NCBI GenBank assembly: GCA_021287185.1
Contig: JAJTAZ010000003.1
Span: 1 to 64,000 of the forward strand
Length of the DNA stretch: 64,000 nt
Reading direction: 5' to 3'
Source: Burkholderiales bacterium
Lineage (GTDB): Bacteria; Pseudomonadota; Gammaproteobacteria; Burkholderiales; Burkholderiaceae
Shown: piece by piece, positions 58,147 through 64,000 of the stretch
How the letters are laid out: the number at the start of each line of letters is the position of its first letter
Position numbering within the stretch: the first letter of the stretch is position 1
The notes under the pieces: model-generated
Told to the model about the DNA's origin: nothing
Seen by the model: the letters and a program-made list of their open reading frames with translations, nothing else
Databases searched by the model: none
Position numbers and translations under genes: made by a program

Positions 58147-58891
58147 GGAACGTACCCTACTATTAACTGAAATTGAAACCCTACTCAATTGTGCCCAATT
58201 CAAAGACTATTGCCCAAATGGCTTGCAAATACAAGGACGTAACAGTATAACCAAAATCGCTGGTGCTGTCACAGCGAGTGCAGCCGTGATTGAGCAAGCC
58301 ATCGCTTGGGGGGCCGATGCGTTGCTTGTACACCACGGCTATTTCTGGCGCGGCGAGGATGCGAGCATTGTCGGGATGAAATACCACCGCGTGCGTGAAT
58401 TGGTGCGCACGGACATGAATTTACTCGCCTATCATTTGCCCTTGGACGCACACCCAACACTGGGTAACAATGCACAACTGGCATTGAAATTGGGTTTGCG
58501 TGTGCACGGGCAATCACCCACAGAGCCGCTGGTGTGGTTTGGCGAGCACACCAGCAACCCAAGCATCGGGGTGTTTTGTACCCAAATCACCGGTGCCTTG
58601 GGGCGTGCGCCTTTGCTCATTGGCAATGAATCTGAGCCTTTGGGACGCGTGGCGTGGTGCACGGGCGGTGCACAAGACTACATCCACATCGCCGCACAAC
58701 TTGGTGCAAACACGTATATTTCGGGAGAGGTTTCAGAACGCACCTACCACGAAGCACGGGAACTGGGTGTCAACTACCTTGCCTGTGGCCACCACGCCAC
58801 CGAACGCTTTGGCATACAGGCATTGGGCGAATATTTGAGCCAAAAGTTTGGCTTGGTTTATCAATTTTTTGATGAAAACAATCCTGTTTGA
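58145..58891 (+). CDS. Nif3-like dinuclear metal-centre protein
   Basis: A 248-residue member of the Nif3/YbgI family, hexameric proteins with a two-metal site of uncertain function. The expected ligands are in LLVHHGYFWRG and in LACGHHATERFGIQAL near the C-terminus, with YHLPLDAHPTLGNN between. The start MERTLLLTEIETL gives the usual length; an upstream extension of 70 codons would be antisense to the protease gene. Its ATG and that of the protease share two bases. Its last 31 bases overlap the end of mutY. Confidence 0.93.
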   Translation: MERTLLLTEIETLLNCAQFKDYCPNGLQIQGRNSITKIAGAVTASAAVIEQAIAWGADALLVHHGYFWRGEDASIVGMKYHRVRELVRTDMNLLAYHLPLDAHPTLGNNAQLALKLGLRVHGQSPTEPLVWFGEHTSNPSIGVFCTQITGALGRAPLLIGNESEPLGRVAWCTGGAQDYIHIAAQLGANTYISGEVSERTYHEARELGVNYLACGHHATERFGIQALGEYLSQKFGLVYQFFDENNPV

Positions 58892-59946
58892 TGCTCATTG
58901 TGCAAAATGCGCAACAATTCTGTCGCAGGCTTGGGCAAAGCCAAACTCAAATGGTCGGTGTCTGAACAATCAAGCCACTGCCCCTGTTGTGATATCTTCG
59001 GCGGCGCATCCAATGTGATGAGGTGAGGTGAAATTTCCAATGTGCGGTGTGTGAGGCGATGCTTGATGACGGCCAATTGTTCTATTGAGCGCGGATTTTG
59101 AATGCGCTCATTTTGTGGAAATGCCCACAACTGCGCCCAAATCCCTCGCTCAGGTTGTTGCTCAACCCAGACTTGGTTTTGATAGCGATAAATATACCAA
59201 TCAAATGTCAGTGTTTTAATCGCGGTGCGAACTTTGGCTGCGGGTATTTCGTGCACACGATGCGTTTTAACCGCCACACAGTCGTCTTGCCACGGACACA
59301 CAGCACAATCCGGTTGATTTTTTCGACACAGTCCCGCCCCCAAATCCATCACACCTTGAGTGTAAGCGCGCAAAGCGGTTTCAAAGGGCAGACCCAATTT
59401 CAGTGCATCTTCTGGTTTTATCAGCGTTTCGTGGGCTTTTTGCCATAATATTTTGTCGGTCTGCGCACTGGGCACATCGTCTATGCCATACACACGACTG
59501 AGAATCCGTTTCACATTACCGTCGAGTATCGGTGCGGGATACCCATAGGCAAATACGGCAATCGCCGCTGCCGTGGATGCGCCAATGCCTTTCAGGGTTT
59601 GTAATAACTCAGGCGTGCGCGGAAATTCCCCACCAAAGTCAGCCACCACCGTTTGCGCGCAAGCGTGCAGATTGCGTGCGCGGCTGTAATAGCCCAAACC
59701 CGCCCACAACGCCAGCACCTCATCCAAATGTGCATTGGCCAAATCGGTCACGCTTGGGAACCGCGCCAAAAATCGCGCGTAGTAATCCACCACCGTCACC
59801 ACTTGAGTTTGTTGCAGCATAATTTCTGAGAGCCAAATTCGATAGGCATCGTGAGTATTTTGCCACGGCAACTCATGTCGCCCGTGCATCAATTGCCAAC
59901 GCACGAGTTTTTCTGCCAAGGAAGTGGGCGAATTTATTTTTGACAT
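58861..59946 (-). CDS. mutY: Adenine DNA glycosylase
   Basis: MutY removes adenine mispaired with 8-oxoguanine. The 361-residue protein has the catalytic glutamate E41 in LSEIMLQQTQV, a helix-hairpin-helix (TLKGIGASTAAAI), the catalytic aspartate region ILDGNVKRIL, and an iron-sulfur loop with spacing C-x6-C-x2-C-x5-C (CRKNQPDCAVCPWQDDC). A NUDIX-like C-terminal domain recognises 8-oxoG. Its start lies inside the end of mutM (13-base overlap), and its end overlaps nif3. Confidence 0.95.
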   Translation of the reverse strand: MSKINSPTSLAEKLVRWQLMHGRHELPWQNTHDAYRIWLSEIMLQQTQVVTVVDYYARFLARFPSVTDLANAHLDEVLALWAGLGYYSRARNLHACAQTVVADFGGEFPRTPELLQTLKGIGASTAAAIAVFAYGYPAPILDGNVKRILSRVYGIDDVPSAQTDKILWQKAHETLIKPEDALKLGLPFETALRAYTQGVMDLGAGLCRKNQPDCAVCPWQDDCVAVKTHRVHEIPAAKVRTAIKTLTFDWYIYRYQNQVWVEQQPERGIWAQLWAFPQNERIQNPRSIEQLAVIKHRLTHRTLEISPHLITLDAPPKISQQGQWLDCSDTDHLSLALPKPATELLRILHNEHQTGLFSSKN

Positions 59947-60770
59947 TTGGGACAAAAGTAAGTGGCACGTTGGGCTTGTACCATGCGCGTAATCGGTGTT
60001 TTGCAACGCACGCACGGCGCACCAGAGCGATCGTACACATTGAAATTCATTTGAAAATACCCTGTGTTGCCATCGCTATTGACAAAGTCCTTGAGCGTGC
60101 TACCGCCGCGCTCAATGGCGGATTGTAATAATTGGGGAATGTGTTGCGCCAATTTTCGACATTCTGCGCGGGTCAGTGCACACGTGGGTTTTTCAGGATG
60201 AATCCCACACAAAAACAGCACTTCACTGGCATAAATATTGCCCACGCCAACCACCCATTTACCTGAGAGCAACGAGACTTTAATCGATTGCTTGATGCTA
60301 CGCGTGGTCTGATAAATATAGGTCGCATCGAATCGCACATCGAACGGCTCCATGCCCAAACCACATAAACGCGGGTGCGTCTGCCAATCGCCATCGGCCA
60401 AGTCATGCCAGAGCACTGCGCCAAACCGCCGTGGATCGTGGTAGCGCAGGGTGTGCGTGGCAAACACCCAATCGACATGATCGTGTTTTTGTGGCGCGGC
60501 GGTATTCTCGACAATCCGCAAACTCCCCGACATGCCCAAATGTATGAGTAAAGCCCCGTGTGAGCCATTTTCACACGCACACAATAAAGCCAAATATTTG
60601 CCTCGTCGCGCGGTCTGCATGATTTGTGCGTTTTTTAATTGTTTAATAAGCGCAGGTTCAATGCGCCAACGCAGTTGTGGTTGGCGCACCACCATACGCA
60701 CAATGGTGCGTCCCTCAATGTGGGGGGCAATGCCCATGCGCGTGACTTCGACTTCAGGTAATTCAGGCAT
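59934..60770 (-). CDS. mutM: Formamidopyrimidine-DNA glycosylase
   Basis: MutM (Fpg) excises 8-oxoguanine opposite cytosine and cuts the strand by beta/delta elimination. The 278-residue protein has the required N-terminus PELPEVEV with catalytic P2 and E3, the lysine in GKYLALL, the H2TH region, and the zinc finger CVRCKTPI...CPKC at the C-terminus. It is followed by the overlapping mutY, so the two parts of the 8-oxoguanine system are coexpressed. Confidence 0.97.
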   Translation of the reverse strand: MPELPEVEVTRMGIAPHIEGRTIVRMVVRQPQLRWRIEPALIKQLKNAQIMQTARRGKYLALLCACENGSHGALLIHLGMSGSLRIVENTAAPQKHDHVDWVFATHTLRYHDPRRFGAVLWHDLADGDWQTHPRLCGLGMEPFDVRFDATYIYQTTRSIKQSIKVSLLSGKWVVGVGNIYASEVLFLCGIHPEKPTCALTRAECRKLAQHIPQLLQSAIERGGSTLKDFVNSDGNTGYFQMNFNVYDRSGAPCVRCKTPITRMVQAQRATYFCPKCQK

Positions 60771-60867
60771 CTTGTTTGGATTGGCTCGGATTTGTTCGGT
60801 TTATCGGATAATTTGGTTACAATGCTGTTTCAGCAAACAACCTTCAAACACAGGACGTTTAGGATTT

Positions 60868-61866
60868 ATGAAAGCAACCGTTTCAACCTTATTAACCCCT
60901 CGCCGTATTGTAACAGCCATTGCGTTGTGCTTGGCGAGCGGGGTGTCTTCAAACTTTGCTCATGCCCAAGCGCAGAGTGCGGTTGAGCCGCTTCAATCGA
61001 ATGGCGATAACAGCACGACCTATGTGTTGCCCAAACAAACACTCACGTCCGAAATCACCACATTTCAGATTTTGAGTGATTTGGCACTCAGCCGAGGCAA
61101 CTTAAAAGTCGCCTACGATGGCTATACACATTTGGCAAAGAAAACCAAAGATCCCCGCTACGCTGAACGCGCGTATTGGGTGGCCGCGCTTGCCAACGAT
61201 TTGAATGCTGCGCTGCTGGCTGCTGACTTGCTCAAATCGATTGCGCCGAACGCCACCTTAGGCCAAGACTTGGTTGAGCAAGCGTACATCAAAAAAATTC
61301 TGGATAAATCTGAGGCTGGCCAATTGCGCGAAGCCTATCAAGCCACCAAAACTTTTTTAAATACCCATCCCAACCATGAACTTGGGTTGACCTTGCTGGC
61401 GGATATTGCCAGCAAATTGAAGTTAGATGACGAGACCTTATACGCCTTTGAGCAGTTGTATCGACTATCGCCCAATGACCCTGAAGCGATGAATAATTTG
61501 GGTTATTTTTTGGCCGACCACAACCTGCGTTTGGACGAGGCCAATCAACTGATTACCCGCGCATTGCAAAAATCCCCTAAAGCCCCCCACATCATTGATT
61601 CAGCCGCATGGGTTGCCTATCGTCAGAATGATTTGGACAAGGCACTGAAACTGGCTCAGCAAGCGCATCAATTGTCCAATGCCCCCGACATCGCTCTGCA
61701 CTTGGCCGAGATTTTGTGGGTCAAGGGTGATGTCAACGCAGCGCGTCAAATATTTACCACGCTCAAGTCTCTACCTGCCAGCCAGCCGAACGAAGAAATT
61801 CAAGCCCTGTTAAACGAAACCCTAAAACGTTTGGGTGTGAATTTAACCGAATCGACAGCACCTTAA
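60868..61866 (+). CDS. Tetratricopeptide-repeat protein, probably periplasmic
   Basis: A 332-residue protein with a signal peptide (about 1-32, VTAIALCLASGVSSNFAHAQA) and TPR-type helical pairs from about 60 to 325, clearest at NNLGYFLADHNLRLDEANQLI and AWVAYRQNDLDKALKLAQQAH. Such genes stand before lolB in many Burkholderiales. The start with AGGATTT upstream is preferred; a longer in-frame reading of over 100 codons is antisense to mutM and is not supported. The exact function is unknown. Confidence 0.88.
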   Translation: MKATVSTLLTPRRIVTAIALCLASGVSSNFAHAQAQSAVEPLQSNGDNSTTYVLPKQTLTSEITTFQILSDLALSRGNLKVAYDGYTHLAKKTKDPRYAERAYWVAALANDLNAALLAADLLKSIAPNATLGQDLVEQAYIKKILDKSEAGQLREAYQATKTFLNTHPNHELGLTLLADIASKLKLDDETLYAFEQLYRLSPNDPEAMNNLGYFLADHNLRLDEANQLITRALQKSPKAPHIIDSAAWVAYRQNDLDKALKLAQQAHQLSNAPDIALHLAEILWVKGDVNAARQIFTTLKSLPASQPNEEIQALLNETLKRLGVNLTESTAP

Positions 61867-61893
61867 AACCCGCCACCATTCGACAGAACACTT

Positions 61894-62514
61894 ATGAGAC
61901 CCCCCCTACGACGCAGTTTGCTGACACTGTTTGCCCTGTACAGCCTCGCCGCATGTACCACGCTCAAACCGATTGAGCGTACCGAGTCATCCACTTTTAA
62001 CATGGATGCGCGCATGGCCATTCAATTTCAAGAGACAGACTCGGACAAAAACTCCTCAGGCAAACTGCGTTGGGATGAATACCCCAGTTCAACCGACATC
62101 ACCTTGTCCACGCCGTTTGGCAATACCATTGCCTTAATACACATCACCCCAACCCAAGCGACCTACAAAGGCTCGGATGGCAGCGTGGTAATCGAAGACA
62201 CCGCCGATGAGTTGTTTTACCGTTTGTTCGGCATGGATTTACCGATTGCCAACCTGCGCGATTGGATAGGCACACCGAATCAACCTTTGACCAAAGTACG
62301 CGATGAAAATGGCTGGCACGTGGTGATTACAGATACGTTTACCAATCCCAATTTGGCGCGCCGACTGGAAATCTCACGCACCGCGCCCAAAGCCTTGAGC
62401 CTTTACATCTCGATTGAAAACCGCTCGGACAATATCACGGCAAACCCTGAGCCAGCCAACCATGACGTCAATTTAGATGATTTATTGCCCAAGCCCAAAC
62501 CAGCGCAACCCTAA
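61894..62514 (+). CDS. lolB: Outer membrane lipoprotein insertase LolB
   Basis: LolB accepts lipoproteins from LolA and inserts them into the outer membrane. The 206-residue product has a lipoprotein signal peptide with lipobox LAAC (C21), then a half-open barrel domain. The segment around LFYRLFGMDLPIANLRDWI matches the family's hydrophobic loop region. It is 27 bases after the TPR gene and 12 bases before ispE. Confidence 0.9.
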   Translation: MRPPLRRSLLTLFALYSLAACTTLKPIERTESSTFNMDARMAIQFQETDSDKNSSGKLRWDEYPSSTDITLSTPFGNTIALIHITPTQATYKGSDGSVVIEDTADELFYRLFGMDLPIANLRDWIGTPNQPLTKVRDENGWHVVITDTFTNPNLARRLEISRTAPKALSLYISIENRSDNITANPEPANHDVNLDDLLPKPKPAQP

Positions 62515-62526
62515 TCTCAAATCATC

Positions 62527-63423
62527 ATGCAGCCCACTCAAACCTACCTGTCACCTGCAAAAATCAACTGGTTTTTACACATTGTTGGCAAGCGCGCCGA
62601 TGGCTACCACTTACTGGAAACCGTGTTTCAAAAAATTGATTGGTGCGATGAATTGCACATCAGTCCAAATACTACGGGGCAAATTCAGCTTACAGGCGAT
62701 TTATCAGGTGTAGCGGCAGAACACAATTTAATCCACCGCGCTGCCAGCGCACTCAAAGTCCATGCCCACACACAAAGCAAAAGCGTCGATGATTTGGGCG
62801 CAGACATTCATATCCACAAAAATATCCCGACAGGTGCAGGATTGGGCGGTGGCAGTAGTAATGCCGCAACGGTGTTGATTGCTTTAAATCAATTGTGGCA
62901 ACTTGATTTCGATAACGACACACTACAAGCCATCGGTCTGCAACTTGGTGCAGACGTGCCCTTTTTTGTCAGCCCACAGCCCAGCGCATTTGCACAAGGT
63001 ATTGGCGAAAAACTCACACCCATTGAATTGCCTGCGCGTGAATTGTTATTGGTCAAACCCAATGTACACGCCGACACCCGTGCAGTGTACCAACACCCAC
63101 AATTGGTGCGCGACCACGCGCCTTTGAATATGATCATGTCCGAATTGAGTGTACAACTGCGCAATTTGAATGCACACACACTATTGAGCAACGACATGCA
63201 AGCGGCGGCATTTGCGATTGCCCCTGAAATCAAACAAGTGCGCGATGCCTTGCAAAACATCGCGCCACAAGCCTACGTGCGCATGAGCGGCTCAGGCGCG
63301 ACCGTGTTCGTCTCGCCGCAAAGCGTTGCCGAGCGCGACGCGCTCAATCAATGGCTCGAAACGTGCCCTGCGGATTGGCAACATCGTTGGTGTCGCACGC
63401 TTTCTGACGCACCTTTTGAATAA
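62527..63423 (+). CDS. ispE: 4-diphosphocytidyl-2-C-methyl-D-erythritol kinase
   Basis: IspE phosphorylates CDP-methylerythritol in the non-mevalonate isoprenoid pathway. The 298-residue GHMP kinase has SPAKINWFLHIVGKRADGYHL at its start, the glycine-rich ATP loop PTGAGLGGGSSNAA, and the C-terminal MSGSGATVFV. The final 80 bases overlap, on the other strand, the end of the cysteine-cluster gene. The tRNA-Gln gene often found after ispE in Burkholderiales is not here. Confidence 0.95.
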   Translation: MQPTQTYLSPAKINWFLHIVGKRADGYHLLETVFQKIDWCDELHISPNTTGQIQLTGDLSGVAAEHNLIHRAASALKVHAHTQSKSVDDLGADIHIHKNIPTGAGLGGGSSNAATVLIALNQLWQLDFDNDTLQAIGLQLGADVPFFVSPQPSAFAQGIGEKLTPIELPARELLLVKPNVHADTRAVYQHPQLVRDHAPLNMIMSELSVQLRNLNAHTLLSNDMQAAAFAIAPEIKQVRDALQNIAPQAYVRMSGSGATVFVSPQSVAERDALNQWLETCPADWQHRWCRTLSDAPFE

Positions 63424-63748
63424 CGCCCTGAGCATCAATTTCAGCCATCCCCCAAGCACGCCGCGCGCGGTTGCATCGCTCGTCACCTGCTTGGCATTCA
63501 TGGCAACTGCTTGAGCGCGCTGCATAAATCGTGCAACTGACTTCCTGCCCCACCTCGCCCGCCAACGCCACACAGCGTTTTTTCGCTTGATTGGTGCCAC
63601 GCATCGCAACGTAATACGGGTTCACGGGCTCGGTCAAATCAATCGGCACTGAGCCATCAGGATGCACGCTGGTCTCGCCCCAATAAAATGACACGCGAAA
63701 ATACGCACAACAAGCACCACAACGAATACAAGGGTTTGAATGACTCAT
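63344..63748 (-). CDS. YkgJ-family cysteine cluster protein
   Basis: A 134-residue protein of the zinc- or iron-chelating CxxCxxCC family. The N-terminus has CIRCGACCAYF, then CVALAGEVGQEVSCTIYAARSSSCHECQAGDERC. The function of the family is not established. It converges with ispE and its last 26 codons are antisense to the last 26 of ispE, so both tails are constrained. The start MSHSNPC is the only good ATG. Confidence 0.86.
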   Translation of the reverse strand: MSHSNPCIRCGACCAYFRVSFYWGETSVHPDGSVPIDLTEPVNPYYVAMRGTNQAKKRCVALAGEVGQEVSCTIYAARSSSCHECQAGDERCNRARRAWGMAEIDAQGVIQKVRQKACDTNDVANPQGTFRAID

Positions 63749-63834
63749 ATACAGTGAAACCAGATGATTTTAACAGCGCAAAATCATACCAAACCGCTGG
63801 GTTCGCAGCAAGTTTATCCATCACAGCTCAACTA

Positions 63835-63863
63835 TTACAATCCATGCAATAGCGCGGTACAAT
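63835..63863 (+). promoter_or_regulatory. Candidate sigma-70 promoter of hemB
   Basis: TTACAA and TACAAT are separated by 17 bases. Transcription would begin near 63870, 40 bases before the hemB start. Confidence 0.5.
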
Positions 63864-63909
63864 AGCACCATATTTTTGCATCCTATCTTTTGCCAACACT
63901 TTAAATACC

Positions 63910-64000
63910 ATGAGTTCATTTAACCAAGCATTCCCCCAAACCCGTATGCGCCGCATGCGCCGTGATGCCTTTTCGCGCAACCTGATGCGTGAGCACACAC
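63910..64000 (+). CDS. hemB: Delta-aminolevulinic acid dehydratase, N-terminal fragment (cut by window edge)
   Basis: HemB condenses two 5-aminolevulinate molecules to porphobilinogen in haem synthesis. Only the first 30 residues are present, but MRRMRRDAFSRNLMREHT matches the conserved N-terminal segment of proteobacterial HemB (RMRRDxFSRxLMREN). A promoter candidate stands upstream. The identification rests on this short stretch. Confidence 0.75.
   Translation, partial: MSSFNQAFPQTRMRRMRRDAFSRNLMREHT

Noticed and set aside
60532-60867. N-terminal extension of the TPR protein
   Set aside because: It is antisense to mutM; the shorter start has a signal peptide and a ribosome binding site.
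63424-63909. tRNA-Gln gene expected after ispE in Burkholderiales
   Set aside because: No cloverleaf-like sequence was found; the space holds the cysteine-cluster gene and a promoter for hemB.

Overview
The window reads as a chromosomal segment of a betaproteobacterium, most likely order Burkholderiales, with moderate GC for that group. The evidence is gene content and order: mutM followed by a TPR gene, lolB and ispE; an isoaspartate methyltransferase-like gene directly before tolC; divergent rpsT and murJ; a DegS-like protease divergent from a Nif3-family gene; cysE, trmJ and suhB together; and a methionine synthase split into two genes. Coding density is high, no insertion sequence, prophage, CRISPR array, rRNA or tRNA was recognised, and both ends cut genes (tuf on the left, hemB on the right). 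No genus is assigned.

Region by region. 1-3.8 kb: the str operon on the minus strand (rpsL, rpsG, fusA, start of tuf). 4.1-24 kb: a lipopolysaccharide region. It holds all four ADP-heptose enzymes (gmhB divergent; hldD-hldE-gmhA overlapping), heptosyltransferases (waaC, waaF, a waaQ-like gene), Kdo transferase waaA, the lipid A flippase msbA, six glycosyltransferase-type genes of families GT2 and GT29-like, and a 1372-residue multidomain protein joining a methyltransferase, a coiled coil with heptad repeats, an RgpF-like domain and two glycosyltransferase domains. 24-38 kb: stress and housekeeping genes (WrbA-like flavoprotein, pirin, a LysR regulator, a YidE-like transporter, RidA, cysE, trmJ, suhB, mutS, cyclophilin, queG, a RutE-like nitroreductase). 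37.3-43.9 kb: the two halves of MetH, with pckG and msrA between them.

44-58 kb: an envelope-stress and efflux block. A PCu(A)C copper-chaperone lipoprotein converges on a Cpx-like two-component system that has a Spy/CpxP-like protein encoded upstream. After rpsT and murJ comes an RND pump operon (adaptor, pump, isoaspartate methyltransferase-like protein, TolC), then a DegS-like protease. An identical 15-base direct repeat of the CpxR-box type lies about 90 bp before both the Spy-like gene and the pump operon, which suggests one regulon. 58-64 kb: nif3, the overlapping mutY and mutM pair for 8-oxoguanine repair, a TPR protein, lolB, ispE, a cysteine-cluster protein and the start of hemB.

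The most unusual items are the methyltransferase/coiled-coil/glycosyltransferase megaprotein, the shared CpxR-like box, the GT29-like protein, and an ADP-heptose cluster whose fused HldE and whose gene neighbourhood resemble epsilonproteobacteria more than the usual betaproteobacterial arrangement.
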